The notes beneath the pieces are model-generated. The model was not told the origin of the DNA and made no database searches. It saw only the letters and a list, made by a program, of their open reading frames with translations. A DNA stretch of 64,000 nt from contig JAANYP010002952.1 of the NCBI GenBank assembly GCA_020465985.1, forward strand, positions 101,001-165,000. The letters run 5' to 3'. The translations under genes were made by a program, and so were the position numbers. Position 1 is the stretch's first letter. Every line of letters begins with the position of its first letter. Below, one piece after another: positions 45,701-58,400 of this stretch. This DNA is from Centrapalus pauciflorus (Eukaryota; Streptophyta; Magnoliopsida; Asterales; Asteraceae).

Positions 45701-48700
45701 TTTGATTCATAGTGGTTTCTTATATGATGTATGTAATTATAATTAGCAGGTTATGGTTGTGTTGAAATTAATGGTTGCCTAGCTACTCTTGTGGTCACTT
45801 TGTCTGTTATTCATCACTATAAGCAAAAAAGATAGATTTTCTTGAACGTGTTGGCTAAAGTACCCTTTGAGATATTAAGCTTCTGCTTCTTCACCTACTT
45901 TCTCAATCTTCGTTATCCTAAACACTAATGGCATCTCATTCCCATAATGTAAGTATAATTTTCAAAGGTTTTGTTGTCTAAATTCCTCAATATAATACAC
46001 ATAAAGGAGATAAGGTTTCTCCATGGGTTTTGATGATGGAGTTGTGACTCGACGAGGGAGAAACTTTTTGTGCTTACACACTCCTCACTCGCCATGCCTC
46101 GTAATTTTTCTTATCACTTTCCGGTTTCCAAGTGGCAAGTTTTTTAATTTTTGAAATTGATTTATATACATGAAAACTGGATTTCAATCCGTTGGACCTA
46201 TTAGTTTGGGTTTCTTACAAATTGGTTATTTGTAATATGGTTTAAATTGATTTTGTTAAAAAAAACTTCATTTCTAGGATTTTGAAGACATAATTGATGT
46301 TGATGTTTTGATGCCACCCAAATCTGAATAATGATTGAGAAACAACGGTTACCTAAAACAGAGTTAAGAATCTTGGTAAATAATTAAACGCTAATTCCAT
46401 CTAAGGTTCCATTATTTGGTGTTTCAGATCAATTTTGCGTTTTATGTCATTTATTTGAATTTTCTTGTATTACTATAGGTTTTCCATACATCTGTTTTAG
46501 GGGTTTCTTGAATATATGTTCTTTAACCATTGTTATGTACATTTATATTTGTTTAAGGTTCCTAATTTTTACATCAGGTTTTGTAAAATTCAAACTCTCT
46601 TAATGAGAGGTTTGGGACCGATGGTTAGGTGGAATAACCAAAGGTGTTTGTCCGTGTTCTCAAGATCTATGATCTTTCAGGGCTATTTAGTATTTACAGG
46701 CACACAGTAAGTTAAAAAACATGCTTAACATATTTTAGGATGGTAAATTTATGAGCCCGATTATTTAATTCTTTCTTTTTTATGACAATTCTGTTTTGTT
46801 AGCATTTAGGATTGTGGCATGACTTATTATAAAAAGATTCATTTTGTGTGACATTTCCTAGTGTCAACCTGCAAATATACAACATAGATTCTATTCAAAT
46901 TCATATATGCAACATAGATTCTATCAAATTCGTATATGCACATGATTAACTGTTCTTGCGCTTGACATCAATGGTCTTTACCATTCATATATGTGCTAAC
47001 AAATGACACACATGTTGTAACTCTCTCACTTCTAGCTTTTCATTATAATTGATTAGTACTTGCAAGTGTTAATTAGTTCATGTCTTTTATATCATATTAT
47101 AGTTCATGTCTTTGTTTTGTGTCTAAAAAACTAAAAATTGGTTGTTGTGAGTATTTTAAGTGGTGGCTTTCTAATCCTACGCTAATGAATTGCATTTATT
47201 CATACGGCAGTCTGGCTGCTTATTTTGGAGTTCGACAACAGAGTCATGGTAATTTGCTTTTCCATTAAGATATGTATGATTTTGTTATATTAATTCTGTT
47301 GTTTATTATGATATTTAATTTATGACAAAAAAATAGTTTAAAATTGTTATGATCTTTGGATACATATTTCAAACGTAAATATAGCATTAAAAAATTGGCA
47401 TTTCACTCGCGCAACTTTAAGAGTGGCTGGTGAAAGAGCCCACCTCGGATACAGAGGAATCCCAAGCAATGCATGACTATTACACTACTTTACAGGGTAT
47501 TATTCAGCAGCAACATGGATAAAAGGAGTAGATCATGTGTACATGGCTAAAATCATGGAGTACTCGAGTGGGTCAAAATTGTTCTTCTCTGTAAGTAAAT
47601 TCTCTTTCTTCATATACACACATTTAAGATACAACTAATTCTGTCTTTATCTCTGCTGGTTTAATTCTACTTTGATCAATTCTGTCATATGCAAAATTAT
47701 TTTTATTTGTCTGTATAAATCTGCTGGATTATTGAGCAATTAGTTTCTAATTTATGTTAATTATTTCTTCGTCCTTCATTCTCATCGTTTGCTAATGGTC
47801 AATGGAGATATATAGGCAACTTGGTAAACCAATCCTTGGGTGCAGGGTTTTAGCTTGCATAATAGAGATTACCAAGAATACCCAATTATTTATTGATGTT
47901 CTCATCTCAATTTAAAACAATATAAAGAAAGGAAATGATTTGACATGTGATAGTTATCCCTTTGTTTCTGTGTAGTTTTGTTTTCGTTTTTTTGTTTAGT
48001 CAAACATGGGTTACTGTCCTTGAGATTATTGGTGTAGTTTTGTTTTCGTTTTTTTGTTTAGTCAAACATGGGTTACTGTCCTTGAGATTATTGGTGAAAC
48101 CTTCAATGGTGGTAGAGCTATGAAGAATGATGATGGTTCCAAAAAATTGAGGATCAAACTGATGAAGCCAACTTCTATCAAGTTCTTTGAAAGTATATTT
48201 CATCTATGTTTCTTTATTGATATAATTTTACTGAAAAAATCACTCATACAAAGGGAGCTAAAAAGATCTACAAAGTAAGCATTAATTTTATTGTGTATTA
48301 TTATTTACTCTTCTTTTTTGTTAAATACAAAAATGAGTTGAGATTTCTTATTGAAAAACGATTCTTGAAGATCCATTTACTATCCACTTTCTTCTCGATT
48401 TGTAGATGGAAAAACAGACCATGGGTTTCTCTTCTCAAGGATTCAATTGACACAAAGATCAAAAATTGTATCACCTTCATATTCATTCATTTTAAATGTT
48501 GGTCTTATTTCCCACTTCCCTACCTTCTTCTACATATACTCCTATACTAATGCGTAGATGGTTTGACCAATTTGTTCTTATGCTTATATAAATTGTTTAC
48601 TGCAGTTTCTCAAACTTAAGTTGTTCATACTATTACTGGGCTACATAAAGGCGCTTCGTTAGGGACAACTTCAATTGTCGCAATACGTGATTATCCAGGG

Positions 48701-49700
48701 TATGTGCTTTGTAATGAAATGATCTTAGTCATACAAGATGACAATCTCACTCAACTTTGTTGTGTAGCTACGTGTGCTAGGTTCCATTTAGATTGTACCA
48801 TTTTCATTGGAACCAAAACATGAAATGAAGACACTCAAATGTCAAACTTGGGATGTAGGTGACTTTCCGTTGTGCAAAAGTTGATTAAAGCAATGAAGGC
48901 CTAGCCAAGCTTGATCAGGTTCTTTTAATATGATACTAAGTTCATAATTTCATTGTTCATGCATAAATCCGGTTGACATTAACTTTTCTTTGTCGTCGCT
49001 TATATGTGCTCATTCAAAGTGACGATTCACAATTTTAGAGCCCTCGGTACTGCGAACTAAATTTTCATTTATCATCTATGCTTAATATGATTTGTAAAGG
49101 GTCAAGCATCAACTCAGATTTTGTCTTTCGTATGTTAAATCCTTTTGAACTTTATGCAAAGCTTGAAAACTGCAATATGCGTATTGGATTGCATTTTACT
49201 TGATGCAAAACCTTTTGCGAGTCCAAATTTGATCATTTGAATGGCTGCAACGTGGTATTCTATTTATGCATTGTATTTGATATTGAGCAAGGTTTATGGT
49301 TAATAGGATAACCAAATTGTTTTGGGGCTGTGTGTTTTCCTTTTCGGATTTTTTACATAAAAGAGCCTTGATATATGCAACTGTAGGTTTTTTGCTACTA
49401 TTGTTTTGGGGCCACATAAGGGTTGTTTTTGAACTACTATGTGAGTTGGTTGTTCCTAGAAGACAATATATTAAACAACTACATTCTTGGTGCATAATAT
49501 ATGTCTTATATATTTTCATATGTTTATAATTAAATTGTCTAATGGTTAAATTGATAAAAACATGACCAGTTAAAGAGTTTTGCAACGTTGACAAACTATT
49601 TAATGGTTACTTCAATAAAAAAATAAACATTACATATTAATTCATACAACTTGTCTATTGATAAAATATAATCATGTGCACCGCACGGGTATTACACTAG
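42781..49700 (+). mobile_element. Probable large Helitron (3' end clear, 5' end uncertain)
   Basis: The 3' end at 49670-49700 reads GTGC-ACC-GCAC stem-loop, then GGGTATTACACTAG, followed by T, as in many plant Helitrons. The 5' boundary is a guess near 42781, where J-like sequence stops. The interior has no Rep/helicase that I can recognise. It does have several exon-like open stretches bordered by AG and GTAAG/GTATG (for example 47490-47590, 48080-48200, 48650-48700), suggesting captured and rearranged gene pieces. I cannot name the source gene. Contains the exact 62-bp tandem duplication at 47971-48094. Confidence 0.5.
47971..48094. repeat. Exact 62-bp tandem duplication
   Basis: 47971-48032 and 48033-48094 are identical by eye. 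The copies include the exon-like GTTACTGTCCTTGAGATTAT. Confidence 0.95.
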
Positions 49701-49759
49701 TTGAATTATTTTTTGTACCTGAACATACTTTGTGGGTAGATTTCAGTTATACTACTTAC

Positions 49760-52428
49760 ATAAGTATGTTCATGTAATGTTTTTTTCTTTTAGTCCAATC
49801 GTCAATTGATGCTGAAAGATTCATCTATGTGGGCAATGACAATAAAGTTGCAATATAAAGATATAAGAACTTAAAATTAATGTTGATATTTAGTTGATTC
49901 CTTTAAGACATTTATTTGATCATCTTTTAGATGAAACCTTAAACAAAGCAATTTTTTATTGTTCATTTAGAAATAATATAGTTAGTTTCATTCACATTCA
50001 AATTTAATTAATCGAATATGGTGCTTTGAAAAATGATAATATATATACTTTATATTGTAGATTCTAGTAATACAAGCATTGTAAATAGACATGACAAGTA
50101 CGAAACTAAAATCATGCGAGAATTCCGTATTATTTATATTACAAATATTTCGGACACATTTCTATATAAAGAACTAAAGAGCTTGTGTTAGATGAATTTT
50201 TTGATCCATTAGACCTTCAAGTCTGTGTTATTTGTATCAAAAGGAAAACAAACTAACAATAGAAATGTGTTTACCAATAGAGATAATGATGTCTTAAAAC
50301 CCATAAATAATGATATTTGTGGTTCATTCACTACGGTTTAATGGAATGACAAATATACTCTATCATGTTCATTGAAGACTACTCTATTTTGTTTTCTACC
50401 TTTATCTAGCTTATAATAAATCTAAATCAATTGGAGGTTTGTTCAAAATCTTTTAAAGCCGATGTTGCACTTCAGCTTGAAAAGAAAATAAAGCCATCAA
50501 ATCTGACCAAATAATACGACAGATAAGATGGATCAAGAGAATAACAGATATCTCATTTCATTTATTTTCCTTAAAGAATTTAGATAAGTTTTGCAAACCT
50601 AGCATGGATGATTTTGTAGAACGAATGCACAATACTCTTAAGAATATGGTAAAGAGTATGATTCGTCATTCATCTTTACTATAGGCTCTTTAAGGAGAAA
50701 TCTTAAAGACCGCAGTACACATTCTGAATAAGGTACTTAACAAAGTAGTTACCGAATTCTCATACGAACTTTGACGGGCAATAGGCCTATCATTAGGAGT
50801 TTGTACGTATGTGGTTGTCTAAATTAAGTTAGGTCATTACAAGCCAAATAAGTTGGACTTAAGACACATATGCTACTATTTTGTTGGTATCTTGCCTTAA
50901 AGTTTAATTATCTCATATCAAGAACGTTTTTAAGGGGGGCAAAAAAAGAAATACTAGATTTCTTGAGAATATTGAGGTTGTGGGGGAGAAACAATTATAA
51001 AAGTTGTCTTTGAAGTATAATTGGATGTTGTTTGAGATTCTATTAATTTCATTGTTCCAAAAATCATTCCGGATTCAGATATCAATATTCAGGCTTCAAC
51101 TCGTTAGCAGAAGATGGTCTAATCAGCTTTCGTAAAGTCATGTAAAGTTTTAACTCTCGTAATGGATTGATGTCATTATAAATGAGATTAAAGTCTATGA
51201 AAGACAATGATAATTGGAATTTTGTCAAATTGCCTGAAGGCACGGAACCAATTGGTTATTTATATATGGATTCTTAAAACTAAGAAGGATTCGTAAGGTA
51301 ATACTAAAATATATAAAGATTGTCTAGTTGTTAAAGGCTTTACTCAAAAGAAATTTATTGGTTGTAAAGAGATTTTCTTTCGGATATTTAGATAGACTCT
51401 TTTAGAATTAAAAAGTGACACTAATAAATCAATTTGATCCCGAGCCATATCAGATGGATGTTAAGAAACATTTCTGAGTGGAGATGTTGAAGAGATGTCT
51501 TACATAAAGTGATCTAAAAGTATTGAATCTGAAGATCCAAAGATTGTGATAATTAAGATAAATAATCCATCTATGGTTTATATTAAGGTTTCTCTAAGTA
51601 GTATTGTAATTTTTATCAAATTATTACCTTGTATGGTTTTGAGGTAAATATCGTTAATTACTGCAAGTAACAGTTGGAGTAAATGTCTCTTGATACTACT
51701 ATATATTGTTGATATTCTACTTGTAAATAGTGATATGATTATGTTTTTGGAAACCAAGAAATTTCTAACGAAAGATCTTGGTGAGTAATATTTTGTATCA
51801 AGTAATCATATACTTATAGGTCAATATTTGAAGTATACATGGATTGTCACAGAAGAGCTATATCGATATTGTTTCGAGTAGATTCAACATGAAACATTGT
51901 AAAGTTGAAGATATAGCTATAGTCAAAAGGATTAAGTGCTCATCTAGTTTTGAAAGAAATAAGATACAAAAAAATTTTAAGCATTTGATGTGCTATTTAT
52001 AGAAAAAATACAATATGCTCGCATATGAAAGTCGAAAATATTGGGCTCATTTTTTTTACTTTGATTTTACGATATGCTAAAATAGCAGTTATTCTACGTT
52101 TGTGAGGGTAAAACTATAAGAGTCTGGTTTCTAACATGATCGTAGAATTCATTGCTTTCCTTATTAAGAGACATCAAATAAAGGATCATGTTTGCGAAAT
52201 TTTATCACGGTGTTGCAAGTATTGATTGCATTAAAACACTACTAAGGATTTACCATTTTAATAAATCAGCAGTATAATAGAAATTTTACAAAGTTTCTAG
52301 TTGTTAAGAGAGAGTTCAGGAAATATAGTTTTTCACATAAATATAAGAACAAGATCAATGCTAGCAAACTCATTAAGCGGATGTCTAACACCAATAGTCT
52401 TTCGTGGGCATGTTGCTCATATAGGTAT
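49760..52428 (+). pseudogene. pol: Degraded copia Pol of element J (protease to RNase H)
   Basis: Only short translated patches survive, in plus orientation and in the right order: ERFIYVGNDNKVAI (about 49819, protease-integrase region), FDPLDLQVCVICIKRKTN (about 50200, integrase zinc-finger region), MKDNDNWNFVKLPEGTEPIG (about 51197, RT start) with KGFTQKKFIGCKE, VDILLVNSDMIMFLETKKFL (about 51711, after the catalytic box), and RNase H tail TPIVFRGHVAHI (about 52388-52425). Many stops and frameshifts; long extinct. Element K interrupts the tail, which continues in frame at 61164. Confidence 0.7.
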
Positions 52429-54355
52429 TGTAACATCCCTATTTTTCAATTATATGTAATTTGCAATTTTAAGGACTTAATTATTGTGTTAAGGGATTAT
52501 TATATCAATTTAAGTTAAATTTGATCATATTATCAATTAAATGAGAAAGATACAAAGTTGAGGGGTGTAAAGTGCAAATAGGTCAAAACTAACAAATAAG
52601 AAGGGAAAAACCCTTTCATTTTCAAACACTCACTTTCTCTCTCTACACTCTCTCGTCTCCCTCTCACTCTAAAACCCACGGGTTTTTATCAAAAACCCCA
52701 AGAACATCGAATTTGAAGCAGAAAAATTGGAATCTAGTTGGAAATTAGAAGCTATAACTACTACAATCATTGAATTGAGGTAAACATCTCTCTATATTTC
52801 GAATTTGTGATGATTTAGGGTCGGTTTTCATAAAAACCGAATCATAAGATTGATGTTGCAAATGTTAATGCATGTTGGAATTTATGATAGGAATGTTTAA
52901 ATCAAGCATGTATGTTGTTGTATACAAAAATTCAGAATCAGATTCGAAGTCTAAGTGTGATTTCAGAAATTGTGTGTGTGTTTTAGTGTGTGTTCTTCGA
53001 GACATGTAGAAAAAAAAAAATGGACACAAATGGGTTGTTTTGGTATACACATGTTATGATATAAGTTGAAATAGTGTATTTAAGCTCACAATTACAATAT
53101 TAGACTCAAAACATGCAAAAATGGTCAAAAACATAATTTCTGGAAAATATTGGAAATTTTCTAAGTATGAACTCGGATGATTAATGGTCCGAGTTCGGAC
53201 CTATCCCAGTTCGGACCTACAGTGATTTCGGATCCACCCTAATTCGGTCCAACTATAACTTCGGACCATACCCAATCCGGACCCGTACCAATTCGGACCC
53301 CCGATCTAATTCGGACCCTGCCAATTTCGGACCACCACAATTTCGGACCAAAGACTCAATTTCGGACCATTTGTATTTCGGACCATCCGAATTCGGATGT
53401 GGTCCGAAATTAGACCCATTTACACATAATTTTCAGAATTTAAGTTTTAAGCAAATACTGACACAAATTCACTATTACACTTACATTACAGATCATTGTG
53501 GTGTTATCAAAACACACATTGATTCAGGATCAAGTCACAATACCAATCACTGTGAGTTGCAGATTATCATTCGAACATTTATTGTTTTTACATTCATGTT
53601 TATACATTCAATGGCATGTTCACGTCGTTCATATACATCATTTGGCACTCGTACATGATTAGTTGTTATGATGCACACTCGTACTTGACATGTAATACAC
53701 ATGTAGCCAGCGTTCAATTGAAAGTGCATCTATTTACATCATGCTTGCACTGCATGATCATTACTTCACAATCTGATGCGACCTGGACTGGGGCTGACAG
53801 CAGGCCACTGTCGGGGACTGATCATCCCACTCGTTATCCCATCAGGTTCGGCACATCCCCGATCAGCATATTGAACTGCCACCCCATGCTAGCACTGCAT
53901 GGTTTACTTACACATTGAGGCTTTCACTGCCGTTTTCACATACATGGGGCTTACACTGCCCATGGTTAAGCATTGCATGTAAAGAAATATTTGTTGTTTG
54001 TATAATCTGTTTTCTCACTAAGCATTTAGCTTACTGTTGACTCACATTGTTTTCAGGCAAAGGCAAGAGTGTTGTGGGACCTTCATCTTAAGCAATCCAT
54101 TTCTTATCTCGGTGACCATAGAAGCTAATTGGTATATGGACAATGTAGCTTTGGGGCTGGGATTTGTTACTATTAAACATTATTGATGATGTAATAGCTA
54201 GATTTAATCACTGTAGTCATGTACTTTACCTTGCTTTAGTGTGGATTTGCTTAATTCTAATATAAGTATTCAAATTCAATTATCATGATTATTCATTGGG
54301 TTGTTTGTCGATCCTGGAGATTACAATTATATCATTAATTAACAAGGACGTCACA
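52429..54355 (+). repeat. 5' LTR of element K
   Basis: TGTAACATCCC...GGACGTCACA, 1927 bp. Includes the TTCGGACC array at 53171-53410 and a short ORF (53371-53658) also present in the other LTR, which I do not regard as a gene. Confidence 0.96.
53171..53410 (+). repeat. TTCGGACC motif array (5' LTR copy)
   Basis: About fifteen copies of TTCGGACC or close variants (TTCGGTCC, TTCGGATC), 10-20 bases apart. The matching copy in the 3' LTR is at 59976-60213. Confidence 0.85.
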
Positions 54356-54360
54356 GAGTT

Positions 54361-54372
54361 TGGTATCAGAGC
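54361..54372 (+). promoter_or_regulatory. Primer-binding site of element K
   Basis: TGGTATCAGAGC, five bases after the 5' LTR. Confidence 0.95.
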
Positions 54373-54560
54373 ATTAGTTTGAGGTTTCAAGTGTCCGCGA
54401 GGACTTGGACTCAAACTTAGGTTATGATATTAGAATGAACTTCTAAGTAATGATCTGAACTAAGATAGGATTGACATGCACACGGGGACAATTAATGGGT
54501 AACTGTACACTTAGGACTTACAAATAAATGTTCTAAATATAAGTTGTTATATTTCAGAAC

Positions 54561-55481
54561 ATGTCAGGAGACGATATGACTCCTCAGCAAATGTTCCAGA
54601 TGATGCAAGCTCTTATGGAACAGAACAATGAGCTACAATCCAAACGAATGGCTGAGCAGGCTCAGTCATTTGCTGACCAATTAAGGGCCAGAGATGAGGC
54701 CGAGGCAAAACGAAAGGCCGATAAGCGAAAGAACAAGGGGCAACAACAAGACGATCAAGAGGAAAGACAAGACACTGGGTCTTCTAACAGATCAAGGGGT
54801 TGCAGGTTTAAGGACTTCAAAAGTAACGGAGCTGTTACTTTTGATGGAACCGGAGATGCTGTTACAGCATTGGAATGGATCACCACCACAGAGAGAACTT
54901 TCAGGATCAGCGACTGCGCTGATAAAGACATGGTCCGCTTTGCAACCGCTATGTTTGCAAGGGACGCTGTTATGTGGTGGGACGCAATGACACATGTGCT
55001 GACGATGGAGGTAGTGTCACACATGTCTTGGAACGAGTTCAAGGAAGTATTCTCCCAGCAATACTGTCCTACTGATGAGAAGCGCCGTCTAGAGGCGAAG
55101 TTCCTGAATCTGACTCAAGGAACGAAAACGGTTACACAATATGCCGTTGAGTTCACCCGATTAAGTCTGTTCGCACCGCATCAAGTTGACACAGAAGAAA
55201 GGAAGATAGCCCGGTTTGAGGCCGGACTAGATTATGAAATTCGTCGAACCATGAGTGGGGTTCGGTATACAACTTTTGCCGGTTTACTTGAGGCTGCTCG
55301 GAATGTGGAGCAGATCGTCTTATTATCCGGTTATGTCATCGGTTCAGCTGCCGCATCACCGACTCAACCGTCGCCGCCAAAAAGGCAGCGGGAGTCTGGA
55401 TCTTCCCGATTCTCTCCCAATCTCATCAACAATCTTCATCACCCAAGAAGGGAAGGGCCTTTTCGGCCAATTCTGAAATGA
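54561..55481 (+). CDS. gag: Gag of element K
   Basis: 306 codons from ATG ([15 protein letters not shown]) to TGA. N-terminal charged helix (about residues 10-75), then the retrotransposon gag core ([46 protein letters not shown], about residues 95-230). The last 30 or so residues (after SSRFS) appear to be out of the ancestral frame: the next frame continues with a Ser/Gln/Lys-rich tail into the zinc knuckles at 55487. So either a one-base indel near 55410-55420 separated Gag from its knuckles, or a ribosomal frameshift joins them. The gag TGA overlaps the pol ATG (ATGA, 55478-55481). Gag forms the particle and binds RNA. Confidence 0.9.
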   Translation: MSGDDMTPQQMFQMMQALMEQNNELQSKRMAEQAQSFADQLRARDEAEAKRKADKRKNKGQQQDDQEERQDTGSSNRSRGCRFKDFKSNGAVTFDGTGDAVTALEWITTTERTFRISDCADKDMVRFATAMFARDAVMWWDAMTHVLTMEVVSHMSWNEFKEVFSQQYCPTDEKRRLEAKFLNLTQGTKTVTQYAVEFTRLSLFAPHQVDTEERKIARFEAGLDYEIRRTMSGVRYTTFAGLLEAARNVEQIVLLSGYVIGSAAASPTQPSPPKRQRESGSSRFSPNLINNLHHPRREGPFRPILK

Positions 55482-58400
55482 GGGACTGCAGACGATGCAG
55501 AAAAGCGCACTCTGGGGAGTGCAAGACTCAGGATATGTACTGCTTCTGCTGTGGGCAGAAAGGCCATCACTGGGAGCATTGTCCACGAAAAGATGATGCA
55601 TGCAACAACTGCCACAGACTTGGCCATTTCTCAAGGGACTGCCCGAAACCCCCACGAGATCTGAATGCTCCACAATCAACAGCAAGATCTTCTGTAGCTT
55701 CCACAGCTCGCAGGGATCAATCTCAAAGGGCTCCAACAAGGGCATTCCAAATCACAGCTGAAGAAGCAAAGGATGACCCGGAGGTGGTCACTGGTACGTT
55801 CTATGTTAATTCCATTCCTGCACGTATACTGTTTGACTCTGGAGCAAATCGTTCGTTTGTCTCCACTACATTTGCTCGTCAATTTAACATGCCTACTTCG
55901 AAACTGCAATTTGTACTTGACATAGAAACTGCTAGCAATATGTTAGTAAAAGCAGACAAAGTGTATAGGAATTGTACGTTATTGGTAGAAGACGTAGTAT
56001 TCAATATAGATCTGATCCCTATGGAGTTCGGGGAGTTTGATGTAATAGTAGGCATGGACTGGTTAGTTCACAATGAGGCCCAAATCGTATGTAAGAAAAG
56101 AATGATCAAGATTACCACTCCCGAGGGCCGAGACATATGCATTTATGGTGACAGACACAAAGGCGACTTATGCCTTATTTCAATTGCAAAAGCCCGAAAG
56201 CACGTCGCCAAGGGTTGTTCTGCATACTTAGCCTACGCTGTTGATGCAAAGGCTGAAGTTCAATCTCTTTCTACCGTTCCTGTCGTTTCCGAATTTCCAG
56301 ATGTCTTTCCAGAAGATGTCTCGGGATTGCCACCTGACCGTCAAGTGGAATTCCGTATCAATCTCGTTCCCGGAGCTGCTCCAATAGCAAAGGCTCCGTA
56401 CCGTCTAGCTCCTGCTGAAATGCAGGAAATGATGAAGCAGTTACAGGAGCTACTTGACAAAGGTTTTATCCGCCCAAGTTCATCTCCTTGGGGTGCTCCT
56501 GTTCTGTTTGTCAAAAAGAAAGATGGCACATTGCGAATGTGCATCGACTATCGAGAACTCAACAAGGTCACAATCAAAAACAAATACCCGTTGCCCCGGA
56601 TTGATGATCTCTTCGACCAGTTACAAGGCGCAAGTTACTTCTCGAAGATTGATCTTCGTTCGGGTTATCACCAACTCAAAGTACACCCTGATGACATTCC
56701 AAAGACGGCTTTCAGAACTCGTTACGGACACTACGAGTTTCTGGTAATGTCGTTCGGTCTTACTAATGCGCCGGCCGCTTTCATGGATCTCATGAATCGA
56801 ATCTGCCGGCCAATGCTCGACAAATCGGTCATCGTGTTCATCGATGACATTCTCATATATTCAAAAACCGAAAAGGATCATGCAACACATCTGAGAGAAT
56901 TACTAGAGTTGCTACGCAAAGAGCGACTTTACGCCAAATTCTCTAAATGTGAATTCTGGTTGAGGCAGGTACGTCTCAACATTCGAAACAATTTCATGAT
57001 CCTAATACTCAATCATAAACCCTTTGTTAACTTGTACTTACTCAATATTCAATTCAGATCCAATTCTTGGGGCACGTGATATCTGGTGCTGGGATTGCTG
57101 TTGATCCTGCAAAGATCGAAGCTATCCAGAACTGGGAATCACCCCGCAACGCCTCAGAGATTAGGAGTTTTCTGGGATTGGCTGGTTACTACCGCCGATT
57201 CATCAAAGACTTCTCCAAAATCGCCGTTCCTCTCACTAAGCTTACTCGCAAGAACGCGACCTTCTTTTGGAAAGAAGAACAACAAACGGCCTTTGACAAC
57301 TTGAAGAATCTGCTAAGTGAAGCACCTGTGTTAGCCCTGCCTGAAGGGAACGAAGACTTTGTTGTCTATACAGATGCATCAGGCACGGGTTTAGGTGCTG
57401 TTCTAATGCAAAGAGGAAACGTCATAGCTTATGCTTCTAGACAACTCAAACCGCATGAGAAAGATTACTCTACTCATGATCTAGAGCTAACTGCTGTGAC
57501 TTTTGCTCTCAAATTATGGAGACACTACTTGTATGGAACCAAGTGTCAGCTCTACACCGACCACAAAAGTTTGAAGTACATATTCAGTCAGAAGGACTTG
57601 AATATGAGGCAAAGAAGGTCAATGGAGCTGATCAAAGATTACGACTGTGAAATTCTATATCACCCGGGGAAGGCCAACGTAGTGGCCGATGCCTTAAGCA
57701 GAAAAGCGTATTGCAAGGCATACTGCTATGCCTTGACTTCCACGATACTGACTTCAACGATCATAGACGATGTAAGGGCTGCTCAGTTACAGGCCTTAAA
57801 AGAGGAGAATGTAAAGGATGAAAATATCAGAATTCAGTTGCCATTAATGCAAGATGATGGAACTGGATTAAAGGGTATTTATGGCAGAGTGTGGGTTCCT
57901 AAGTTCGGGAACATGCGGGAAGTGATACTTGAAGAAGCTCACCAATCCAAATTCTCAATTCATCCTGGCAGCACGAAAATGTACAATGACTTAAAAGCCG
58001 ACTTCTGGTGGCCAGGGTTGAAAAGGGACGTTGGTCAATATGTAGAGAAGTGCAGAACTTGTCGTTTAGTCAAAGCAGAGCACCAACAACCCTATGGTAG
58101 TATGCAACCTCTTCCTATCCCAGAATGGAAGTGGGACCATATTACTATGGATTTCGTAACAAAACTTCCCAAAACACGTCGTCAACATGATGCCATTTGG
58201 GTCATCGTTGACCGATTAACAAAATCTGCACACTTCATTCCAATCCGAGAAACCTATTCACTGGACCGTCTCGCCCAGATCTACGTAAACGAAATCGTTA
58301 TTAGGCATGGTGTGCCTAAGTCTATTGTCTCCGACCGAGATAGTAGATTCACTTCCAACTTCTGGGCTGCTTTACAAAACGGTCTTGGTACTCGTATCGC

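Noticed and set aside
53371..53658. 95-codon ORF present identically in both LTRs of K (also 60174-60461)
   Set aside because: It lies in the LTR across the motif array and repeats only because LTRs are duplicates; composition and position do not suggest a protein.
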